From DASUAS01 sp963756895 (GTDB lineage Bacteria > Actinomycetota > Acidimicrobiia > IMCC26256 > DASPTH01): a DNA stretch of 64,000 nucleotides. The notes under the pieces were generated by a model. The model had not been told where the DNA came from and made no database searches. It saw nothing but the letters and a program-made list of their open reading frames with translations. Where the stretch lies: contig CAVWPI010000002.1 in the NCBI GenBank assembly GCA_963756895.1, forward strand, positions 51,871-115,870, given 5' to 3'. Every line of letters starts with the position of its first letter. Position 1 is the first letter of the stretch. The position numbers were made by a program, and so were the translations under genes. This document shows positions 56,204-64,000 of this stretch, one piece after another.

Positions 56204-56218
56204 AGTAGTTTTCCGCTC

Positions 56219-58437
56219 GTGAAGCGCCTTCCTCTGCCGAAGCCGCACCACTTGGTGCTGGTGGTCGGCGTCCTCGTCTCGCTCGGCACGCTCGCCTCGG
56301 GCATCGCACCGCGGATCACCGAGTGGGAGGACCACTCGCTCATCACGCGCGAACCGTTCGGCGGGATCCCCGATCCCGTCTACTGGGCCTTCTACGTCAC
56401 CGCCGCGATCATGCTGTTCGTCTGCGCGTGGCTGGTGAGCCAGCGGGTCAAGAACTACGAGCGGGGCGCGCCCGACGATCGCCGGACCAACAAGCGCAAC
56501 TTCCACCAGCGGATGAAGGACTTCCGGGCCGGGCGTGTGGATGCAGACCCTGCTGCGCGACCCGGCGGCCGGGGTCATGCACTCGTGCATCTACTTCGGC
56601 TTCCTGTGGCTGTTCATCGCCACCGTCGTGCTGGAGCTCGACCATCAGCTCCCCGACAACCTCAAGTTCCTCCACGGCGGCGTGTACCAGGGCTACGCGT
56701 TCGCCGCCGACCTCGCCGGCGTGGTGTTCACCGTCGGCATCGTGTGGGCCATCGCCCGGCGCTACCTCGAGCGCCCGTACCGCATCCGCATCAAGACCAA
56801 GCCCGAGGACGCGGTCATCCTCGTCACGTTCCTCGTGATCGCGCTCACCGGCTTCTTCACCGAGGCGTTGCGCATCGCGGAGATCGGTCGACCCGCGTAC
56901 GAGAAGTGGTCGTTCATCGGCTACCCGCTGTCCGCGCTGTTCGACGGATCTTCGGCCGGCAACCTGCAGGACGCCCACACCTGGGTGTGGGGGCTCCACT
57001 TCGCCGCGTTCGTCGCGTTCCTGATCATCCTGCCGACCACGAAGCTCAGGCACATGATCACGTCGCCGATGAACATGTACCTGAAGGACAAGGACCGGCC
57101 CAAGGGCGCGATGAAGCCCATGCCGAACCTGATGGAGACCGACCTCGAGACCTTCGGCGCGGCGACCATCGAGGACTTCACCTGGAAGCAGCTCTTCGAC
57201 ACCGACGCATGCACCATCTGCGGCCGCTGCACGTCGGTGTGCCCCGCGCACGCGACGGGCAAGCCGCTCGACCCGCGAGATCGTGCTGAAGGTCGGCGAG
57301 GTCATGGACGCGACCGGCGATCCGGTCGTGTCGCCGCCGGTGAGCACGGCCAAGGGCATCACGATCACCGCCAACTCGGTGTTCGAGCGCATCACGTCGG
57401 AAGAGCTCTGGGCCTGCACGTCGTGCAAGGCGTGCGACGAGATCTGCCCGGTCAACATCGAGATCCTGGACAAGATCCTCGACATGCGCCGCTACCTCTC
57501 CCTCATGGAGAGCGACTTCCCCACCGAGCTCGGCAACACGTACCGCTCGATGGAGAACTCGTCGAACGTGTACGGCATGAACCAGGGCGAGCGCGGCGAC
57601 TGGGCCGCCGAGCTCGAGGGCGTCGACATCGTCGAAGCCGGTTCGGGACCGCTCGGCCACGAGTACCTGTACTGGATCGGCTGTGCGGGCTCGTTCGACG
57701 ACCGCAACAAGAAGACGAGCCGCGCAGTCGCCAAGCTGCTGCAGCGCGCGGGCCTCGACTTCGCCATCCTCGGCCCGAGCGAGCTGTGCACCGGCGACCC
57801 GGCGCGCCGGTCGGGCAACGAGTACATCTTCCAGATGCTGGCGATGCAGAACATCGAGTCGCTCGACGGCCTCGGGGTCAAGAAGATCATCACGCAGTGC
57901 CCGCACTGCTTCAACACGCTCAAGAACGAGTACCCGCAGCTCGACGGCAACTACGAGGTGGTGCACCACTCGCAGCTGCTGAGCCAGCTCGTCGCCGACG
58001 GTCGACTCTCGCTCGCGGGCGCGACGCTCGACGAGCGCGTGACGTACCACGACAGCTGCTACCTCGGACGGCACAACGACGTGTACCTCGCGCCGCGCAA
58101 CGTGATCGGCCAACTCGGCGGCATCGACATCGTCGAGATGCCACGCAACGGCACCAAGGGCATGTGCTGCGGCGCCGGCGGCGCGCGCATGTGGATGGAG
58201 GAGCAGACCGGCAAGAAGGTGAACATCGAGCGCACCGAGGAAGCGCTCGCCACCGGCGCCCACCGCATCGCCGTCGCGTGCCCCTTCTGCTACGTGATGA
58301 TGGACGACGGGGTGAAGGAGAAGGGCCGCGACGAAGAGGTCAAGGTCCAGGACATCGCCGAGCTCCTGATCGAGGCGATCGAAGCCGGCGAGCGCGCGCC
58401 CGCACCGATCACCGCGGAGTTCCAACCCGGCGTCTAG
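56219..58437 (+). CDS. etfD: EtfD-type membrane iron-sulfur oxidoreductase (two frameshifts)
   Basis: This protein of about 739 residues resembles mycobacterial EtfD (FadF, Rv0338c), which passes electrons from the electron-transfer flavoprotein of fatty-acid beta-oxidation to menaquinone. The N-terminal third has about five or six membrane segments (GVMHSCIYFGFLWLFIATVV). Then come two 4Fe-4S motifs, CTICGRCTSVCPA and CTSCKACDEICPV. The C-terminal CCG domains contain CYLGRHNDVYLAPRN and GMCCGAGGARMW. Indels near 56535-56545 and 57278-57290 break the frame. It starts at GTG 56219. It suggests fatty acid or steroid side-chain oxidation in this organism. Confidence 0.9.
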
Positions 58438-58439
58438 CC

Positions 58440-59294
58440 ATGACGGCCTCCGACGTGTCGCGCCGGCAGTTCCTCGCGAAGGTGGGCCTCACAGGCTCGG
58501 CCGCGGCCGCGGCGCAGTTCGGGCTGCTCGCAGTCGCGGGACCGGCGACCGCCCGGGCCCAGGTCGCCCCACCGCACGCCGACGGTGCCGCCGATCGCGG
58601 CGCGGCGCGCGCTGAAGCGCCTCCTCACCCCCCTCCCGCCGTGGATCCGCACCGGGCCCACGAACAAGGCGCGCGTCGCGATCACGATCGACGACATGTG
58701 GGGCGCGTTCGGTGCCGACAACGCGAACGTGGCGATGGACGTCGCCAAGGCCAAGGGCGTGAAGCTCAGCTTCTTCCCCACCGGTGGTGCGCTCGAGGAG
58801 CACATCAAGTTCGGGCGCCAGGCCACGTGGCAGCGTGCCGTCGCCGAAGGGCACGACATCGGCAACCACACGTACACGCACACCAACCTGGCGAAGCTCA
58901 CCGACGACCAGATCCGCGGCGAGCTCGAACACACCCGCGACCTGCTTGCGCAGTGCCTCGGCCCGGTGCCGTACACCATGCGCCTCATGCGCCCGCCCGG
59001 GGGCGGCGGTGGGTTCGTGAACGGCGGTGACCCGCGCATCATGAAGATGGTCACAGGCCTCGGGTACTCGATGACGATGTGGACGGTCGACGCCAACGGC
59101 GTGAAGGGCAACCCCGCGTTCGTCAACAAGGTGCTGAACAACGCGTCGAACGGCTCGATCGTGCTGATCCACTTCACCGAGTTCACGCCCGACGGGCTGC
59201 CGACCTTGATCGACCGGCTCCGCAACGAGAAGAAGCTCGAACCGACCAGCGTGACCGGCCTGTTCAGCTGCCGATACGGGGTCGAGTGCGGTGA
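58440..59294 (+). CDS. Tat-exported polysaccharide deacetylase (frameshifted, end uncertain)
   Basis: This NodB-type deacetylase of about 280 residues has a Tat signal: SRRQFLAKVGLTGSAAAAAQ and FGLLAVAGPATARA. The catalytic domain has AITIDDMWGAFG (metal-binding Asp pair), HDIGNHTYTHTNL (HxxxH zinc ligands), MRPPGGGGGFVNGG and IVLIHFTEF. It would remove N- or O-acetyl groups from cell-wall or surface glycans. An indel near 58565-58590 splits the signal peptide from the domain. Its own frame stays open past LFSCRYG into the antisense of the next gene; a TGA at 59292-59294 in another frame is the likely end. It starts 2 nt after the EtfD stop. Confidence 0.8.
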
Positions 59295-60246
59295 TCACCG
59301 CGTTGGCCTGCAGGCGCAACTGCTCGACCGCGGCGTCGTGCTGCGGGTCGAGCGTGGCGCGCTGGTCGACCGCGCCGTTGTAGTCGGCGAGCACGCCCGC
59401 GAGACCGGCCTGCACCGCGGCGCGCACGGCGTCGAGGTCGTGCTGATCGAGGTCGGCGAGTCCCGCCGAGCCCTGGTCGAGTGCTGCGAGCTGCTCGCGG
59501 ACCGGTGCGATCGCCTCCTGCGCGTCCTGCAGCGACGACAGCTCCTTCGACGAACTCGCCTGGTTGGCGGTGAACCGTGCGCGGGCCTGCGCCAGCTCGT
59601 CCCGTGCCTCCTGGTGTTGCGAGATGCTCAACCCCAGGAACGCGAGACCGGCGAGCGCGAGCACGAGGGCGCCCGCGAACGCGAGGGCGCGCCGACGCCG
59701 GGTCGCCGCGAATGGTCCGCGCGCGGTCATCCCAGCGCTCCCTGCAGGCTGGCCGATGGCACGCTGCGCCGCCTCGGCCGTGGCGCGCACCGCAGCCGTC
59801 TTCGCTTCCAGGTCCGCGAGGGCGGCGTCGCCCGCGCCCTGGAACGCGGCGACGAGATCGGTGGTCTGCGCGTTGTTGTACTGGTCGACCGCCTGGTTGG
59901 CGACGTCGACGGCGTGGTTGCTGGCGTCGACCTGCGCCTGTTCGGCGGCGAACAGCGCGGCGAGCGCGTCGTTGGTCGCCCGCGCTTCGGCGCGGAGCCG
60001 CCGGAGTCGTCGTTCGGCGTCCTGCTCGGAGGCCGCGAGCTCGCGCAGCTGTGCGCGCACCGGCTCGGCCCGGGCCTGCAACGCGCCGGTGTCGTGCCGC
60101 ACGACCAGGGCCGCGCCCGCGGACCCGAGCGCGACGACGAGCAGGATCACGGCGCCGACGAAGAGCGCCGTCCCTCGTTGCGGGCTGCGGGGATCGGAGC
60201 GGTCGGGACGGTCGTCGGAGTCGAGGACCGGCGTCGGCGCGGTCAT
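59264..60246 (-). CDS. Membrane coiled-coil protein with two TM/coil modules (end uncertain)
   Basis: This protein of about 325 residues has no recognised domain. It has two similar modules: a transmembrane helix (ALFVGAVILLVVALGSAGAA) followed by a long Ala/Glu/Arg coiled coil, then a second start-like Met, another helix (ALAFAGALVLALAGLAFLGL) and another coil. The second module begins MTARGPFAATRRRRALAFAG at about 59730, so this may be two genes with a lost frameshift. ATG 60246 overlaps the tag stop as ATGA. The natural 3' end is unclear because its frame stays open into the antisense of the convergent deacetylase; a TGA at 59264-59266 in another frame is a candidate. Confidence 0.55.
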
Positions 60247-60809
60247 GCGCCGGAGTACCGGAAGCACGTGACGACGTGGTCGTCGGCGAGCCCCGCGGCC
60301 TGCATGAACGCGTACACGGTCGTCGGGCCGACGAACCGGAATCCCCGTCGCTTGAGGTCGCGGCTCAACGCCGTCGACACCGTCGTCGACGACGGCAGGT
60401 CACCGAGTTGCGCCCACCCGCCGATGATCGGCGCGCCGTCGACGAACGACCACACGTACGCGTCGAAGCTGCCGTGGTCGTCCTGCACGTCGCGCACGCG
60501 CTGCGCGTTGTTGATCGTCGACTCGATCTTCCCGCGGTGACGCACGATGCCTGCGTCGGCCAGCAGGCGTTCGACGTCGCCGTCGGTGAACGCGGCGACG
60601 CGCGCGGGATCGAACCCTGCGAACGCGGCGCGGTAGCCCTCGCGCTTGTTGAGGATCGTGCGCCAGCTCAATCCCGCTTGCGCGCCCTCGAGCGTGAGGA
60701 GCTCGAACAGCGACGCGTCGTCGTGGGTGGGCACACCCCACTCGTCGTCGTGGTAGGCGACCATGAGCGGCTCGGTGCCCGCCCACTCGCAGCGCACTGG
60801 TTCGGGCAC
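60243..60809 (-). CDS. tag: DNA-3-methyladenine glycosylase I
   Basis: This 188-residue Tag protein removes 3-methyladenine from alkylated DNA. It has VRCEWAGTEPLMVAYHDDEW, where Cys7 and His20 match the zinc ligands of E. coli Tag. LTLEGAQAGLSWRTILNKRE follows, and DDHVVTCFRY carries the C-terminal His/Cys ligands. The length is usual. GTG 60809 is the start. It lies just downstream of dcd and overlaps the coiled-coil gene, so the nucleotide-hygiene genes may be co-transcribed. Confidence 0.95.
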   Translation of the reverse strand: MPEPVRCEWAGTEPLMVAYHDDEWGVPTHDDASLFELLTLEGAQAGLSWRTILNKREGYRAAFAGFDPARVAAFTDGDVERLLADAGIVRHRGKIESTINNAQRVRDVQDDHGSFDAYVWSFVDGAPIIGGWAQLGDLPSSTTVSTALSRDLKRRGFRFVGPTTVYAFMQAAGLADDHVVTCFRYSGA

Positions 60810-60817
60810 GCGCCCTA

Positions 60818-62859
60818 CTACTCCCCGTCGGAATGTGGCGGAAGTTCAGGTAGTAGCGCGACGGCGTGGGCCCGCGCTGCCCCTGGTACTTGGAACCGGT
60901 GGTCTGGCTCCCGTACGGGTGCTCGGCCGCGGTCGTCATGCGGAGGAAGGAGATCTGCCCGATCTTCATGCCCGGGTAGAGCGCGATCGGGAGGTTCGCC
61001 ACGTTCGACAGCTCGAGCGTGAGGTGCCCGTCCCAACCTGCATCGACGAATCCGGCGGTGTTCGACACGAACACACCACCGGAACCGGCAAGGAAGTTCT
61101 CGATGTGGCGACCGCCGGGGCGCACCTCGATGTCGTAGATCGTCTCGGTGACACCGGTGTCGCGCACCTCGACGACCTCGTCCCAGAGGAGATCCCCGTC
61201 GACGAGGCGATCGAGGCGCGCGAGCTCGTCGCTTCCGGTGGCGTGCGGCGCGTACGCATCGCGCAGGCGGCGCAGGGTCGCGAAGCGCACCGCGTCGTCG
61301 TCCGGAGCGGCGCTCGATGTTGTTGAGGTCGGACGCGTTCCGTAGCCGGCTGCACGACGGGCGGTCAGCTGGTCGAGCTCGGCGCGCCTCCGGAGTGCGA
61401 TCAGGAGCTGGTCCGGCAGCGGCACGCTCGTGAGCAACTTGTGCTCGTTGGTCGGTGCGTACACCTGGCAGATCGGTGCGTGACCCGATCGCGCCACGAC
61501 GTACCCGCGCGGCGCCCGAGGCGGGCGAACAGGACGAGCAGGTCGGCGACGAGGCCCTCAGAGGTGGTCCACACCGAGGTGCGCGTCGGCTCGACGCTCC
61601 CGTCGCCGTCGACCAGGCCCTCGAGGAACGACTCGAGCAACTCGGTCGGCCAGGCGAAGACCGCGGGCGGGATGCGCTTCTCGGTGGCCTTGCCGCCGGC
61701 TCCGATCCACTCGAGCACGCTCGACGCGAAGGTCGACGTGCACGTGATCGTGTTCGCGGGCGCGCGTACGTGGGCAGTCCGAGACCGTGCAGCACGGCCT
61801 CCACCCGATCGAGGATCGCCTGGTCGGTGTTCGACACGACGAACTGCATGCGCCGTCGGTAGCCCTCGGCCGCGTAGATGCCGAGGAACCAAGCGAGCTC
61901 GCGATCGACGAGGAGCGTCGGCGGCAAGCCGGAGCGCCCGCCTCTTCGTGAGGATGCGGTCGCCGGGCCCATGGCCTCGAAGATCCCGTCGACGACGGCG
62001 GCGAGGTGCATCGGCAGGCGCCCACTGGGCGTAGTACTCGACGTGTCGGTAGCCGCGGTCGCGGAGCAGCGAGCGAGCGCCTCGCGCCCGTCGGCGAACG
62101 CGTCCGGACGGCGGGGCCTTCGCACACCAATTCGGGGTAGGCCGACTCGGGGATCACGTCGAACAGGTCGATCGTGGTGCGCGAGAAGTCGGGATCCGGG
62201 ATGCGCCGCGGCACCGCGACGCGGACACCTGCGCCGAGCTCAGCCGTGCGGACCTTGCGGATCCGTCCGTCGCGGTCGAGGGTGAAGAGGTTGTGGCCGG
62301 CGGTGACCCGGACGCGACGTCCGGATCGGAGCGTGATCTCGAAGATCCGGTCGGCCGGGCCCTCGTACCAACCTGTGATCTCGTGGTAGCCGACCTCGAA
62401 GGTCTCGGGGTCGAACCCGACGACGTAGCCCTGCTGCTGCTTCCGGACGACGTCGCCGATGGGACGGGGCTGGAGCACGCCGTCGTCGAGCACCATGATC
62501 GTCTCGCTGGCGGGCAGGCTCGAGTGGATCAGCAGGCCGAGTCTCCCCAACGAGCTCTTTCCCTCGAGCCGCGCCACGAGGTCGTCGGGCAGCGCGACGC
62601 GCTCGAGCGTGGACCCGAGCACGAACTCACCGGGGTGGAGGATGAACGCGCCCTCGTCGGTCACCTCGACCAGCTCGGTGAGGTCTTCCTGGTGCTGCTT
62701 CGGGTCGATGTAGGGCGTCGTGTCGTTGCGGAACACGCGGAAGTAGCGGTCGACGTGGAGGTCGACCGACGAGGGTTGCACCGCGTCGTCGCTGAGCGGG
62801 TCGATGATGATGCGACCGGCCGCGAGCTCTTCCCGGATGGTGACGTCGGACAAGATCAC
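60818..62859 (-). CDS. dcd: dCTP deaminase interrupted by an intein (frameshifts inside intein)
   Basis: The N-extein (113 residues, VILSDVTIREELAAGR to GKSSLGRLGLLIHS) and the C-extein (TAGFVDAGWDGHLTLELSNV to GQRGPTPSRYYLNF) together form a Mycobacterium-like dCTP deaminase of about 190 residues. That protein turns dCTP into dUTP or, in bifunctional forms, dUMP. A 1461-nt intein splits the most conserved active-site stretch HS/TAGF. GTG 62859 is the start. The intein region changes frame at least three times, so splicing from this exact sequence would fail unless these are read errors. The 3' end is not certain: the extein frame stays open, and the TAG at 60818 in the next frame is the probable stop. 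Confidence 0.9.
61060..62520 (-). other. Intein in dCTP deaminase, with degraded LAGLIDADG endonuclease
   Basis: The intein begins with Ser1 in SLPASETIMVLDDGVLQPRP (block A) and has block B VRVTAGHNLFTLD with TxxH-like THR/HIS positions. It ends with block F VTETIYDIEVRPGGRHIENF and block G GGVFVSN before extein Thr. The penultimate residue is Ser instead of His. Two LAGLIDADG-like motifs are seen in LAWFLGIYAAEGY and SFLEGLVDGDGSVEP, pointing to a homing endonuclease. Frames change near 62090, 61765 and 61480, so the endonuclease is either decayed or badly read. Nominal length is 487 codons. Confidence 0.88.
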
Positions 62860-62905
62860 GGCGGGGAGCCTACGTGAGGTGGCCCTGCCGCGGCAGGGTC
62901 GGTCG

Positions 62906-63657
62906 TCAGTCCCCGAGGTTGATGTTGCCGAGCGAGAAGTTGCTGCCCGAGCTCCCGTCGCCCCCGAGTCGGTGGCGATGTACGGCGCCAGCGCGGCGGC
63001 CAGGTTCGGCAGCGGCAGCGTCTGCAGCCACACCTTGCCGGGACCGGTGAGCTTGGCGAGGAACAGCGCGTCGGCGCCGAACAGCACGTTCTTGATCCCC
63101 TTGATGCGCTCGAGCTCGAACGACATCCCGGCCTCGAACATGCCGACGTGGCCCGGGTGCACCATGATCTCCTGGCCCGGCGCGAGGTCGTAGTCGACGA
63201 CCTCGCCGTCGAGCTCGATCCATGCCGGCCCGTCACCCGACACCTTCTGCAGGATGAACCCGGCGCCGCCGAAGAGCCCGGCGCTGAACTTCTGCTGGAA
63301 GCCGATCTCGAGGCTCACGCCGGGGAGTCCGCACAGGTACCCGCCGCGGTGGACCATGTAGCTCTGGTCGGCCGAGACCTCGATCGGGAGGATCTGGCCC
63401 GGCACCTTGGTCGCGAACGCCACCATGCCCGGCCCGCCCTGGGCGGTGTACTCGGTCATGAAGAGGCTGCCGCCGGCGACGGCGCGCTTCACCGCACCGA
63501 ACATGCCCTTGGCCCCGGCCTTGCCCGACGCCGCGGTCTCGAGCTGGATCGGTCCCGTCATCCAGGACAGCTCGCCGCCCTCGGCGACGATCGACTCGCC
63601 CGCCTCGAGCTGCATCTCGAGCACGGGCATCGTGGTCCCGATCACCTTGTGGTCCAT
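62906..63657 (-). CDS. AIM24 / TIGR00266 family protein (frameshifted near C-terminus)
   Basis: This protein of about 250 residues belongs to the AIM24 (DUF124) family of beta-prism-like proteins. Typical stretches are LEAGESIVAEGGELSWMTGP, SLFMTEYTAQGGPGMVAFAT, PGQILPIEVSADQSYMVHRG and GGAGFILQKVSGDGPAWIEL. Function is unknown; bacterial members may act in stress or membrane-linked processes. An indel near 62960-62975 moves the frame before the end GSNFSLGNINLGD. ATG 63657 overlaps the stop of the dioxygenase gene by one base (TGATG). Confidence 0.88.
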
Positions 63658-64000
63658 CAGTTCTCGTCTCCTGCCTGGAAGAAGGGGCGTGTGCCGTCGA
63701 CGGTGCATCGTCGCATCACCCGGTGCGCTGGAGCGTGATCCGAGAGCGCGCGGTGGTTCGTGCTCGCTTCGTCCCACACCGCGACGTCGCCTTCGGTCCA
63801 GCGCCAGCGCACGCAGAAGTTCGGGTTCTCGACGTGACGACCGAGGAACCCGAGCAGCGCGTCGCTCTCGTCGCGGTGCATGCCGACGATCTGGTCCATG
63901 AACCGCCCCGACAGGAACAGCGCGCGGCGACCGGTGACGGGGTGGGTGCGCACCAGCGGGTGCTCGACCGGCGGGAACACGGCCATGATCCGCTCCGCGA
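63657..64000 (-). CDS. TauD/TfdA-family dioxygenase, partial (N-terminus beyond window)
   Basis: The last 113 residues of a TauD-like 2-oxoglutarate/Fe(II) dioxygenase are seen. MAVFPPVEHPLVRTHPVTGR leads to RRALFLSGRFMDQIVGM, then FCVRWRWTEGDVAVWDEAST and NHRALSDHAPAHRVMRRCTV. The distal iron His and the 2-oxoglutarate Arg (HRVMRR) are present; the HxD lies outside. The family hydroxylates sulfonates or other organic acids, for example taurine to sulfite. It is joined to the AIM24 gene by a TGATG overlap. The right edge of the window cuts the gene. Confidence 0.85.
   Translation of the reverse strand, partial: AERIMAVFPPVEHPLVRTHPVTGRRALFLSGRFMDQIVGMHRDESDALLGFLGRHVENPNFCVRWRWTEGDVAVWDEASTNHRALSDHAPAHRVMRRCTVDGTRPFFQAGDEN

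Overview
The window is 64 kb of very GC-rich DNA with dense, often overlapping genes. Several markers point to an actinobacterium: a dnaK-grpE-dnaJ-hspR operon with HAIR-like HspR boxes, a BldC homologue beside purM, PurS/PurQ/PurL instead of one large PurL, an EtfD-type membrane iron-sulfur protein, and a Mycobacterium-like dCTP deaminase. Class Acidimicrobiia is my best guess, but that is inference. Many genes are complete at protein level but broken by single-base indels. These are scattered over most of the window and very dense between about 24.48 and 30.98 kb. They look like consensus errors, so broken genes are given their full span with the breakpoints noted.

Layout. 0-6.6 kb (minus): a translationally coupled lipid-modification operon with an alpha/beta hydrolase, an amine-oxidase-like flavoprotein, DUF1365, two tandem cyclopropane-synthase-type methyltransferases, a DUF1295 membrane protein and a partial alcohol dehydrogenase. 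6.7-8.3 kb (plus): a secreted sulfatase. 8.4-13.5 kb: tRNA-Glu, tRNA-Asp and tRNA-Phe, with a 4.75 kb genomic island in the tRNA-Phe 3' end. The island is bounded by 97-bp direct repeats and carries OsmC, a methyltransferase, a lipoprotein, a relaxase/helicase remnant and an HTH-nucleotidyltransferase, but no visible integrase. 13.6-15.9 kb: two convergent paralogous membrane proteins and a secreted SGNH hydrolase. 15.99-24.1 kb (minus): a Liv-type ABC transporter with a LivH-LivM-LivF fusion, a P450, an EthD-like protein, a SnoaL-like protein and a TetR regulator. 24.2-31.95 kb (plus): a divergent catabolic operon with two amidohydrolase paralogues, a D-aminoacylase-like protein, alcohol and aldehyde dehydrogenases and an SDR. 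32-44 kb (minus): bldC and the purine genes purM, F, L, Q, S, C, B, D, A, interrupted by two small plus-strand genes. 44.1-55.7 kb (minus): clpB, a hydroxylase-sulfotransferase-TIGR03032 fusion, a secreted beta-helix protein, hspR, dnaJ, grpE and dnaK. 55.8-59.3 kb (plus): a cNMP-binding protein, EtfD and a Tat-exported polysaccharide deacetylase. 59.3-64 kb (minus): a membrane coiled-coil protein, tag, an intein-containing dcd, an AIM24-family protein and a partial TauD-family dioxygenase.

How they work together. The pur genes cover every step from PRPP to AMP except purN/purH-type functions and guaB/guaA. dnaK and clpB share a matching 19-bp operator, which suggests one HspR regulon. The TetR gene and a 10-bp palindrome lie between the transporter/P450 operon and the amidohydrolase operon, suggesting joint control of uptake and breakdown of one unknown substrate. 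The most unusual items are the hydroxylase-sulfotransferase-propeller fusion, the dcd intein, the integrase-less tRNA-Phe island, and a repeated 50-bp hairpin found after purL and after clpB.
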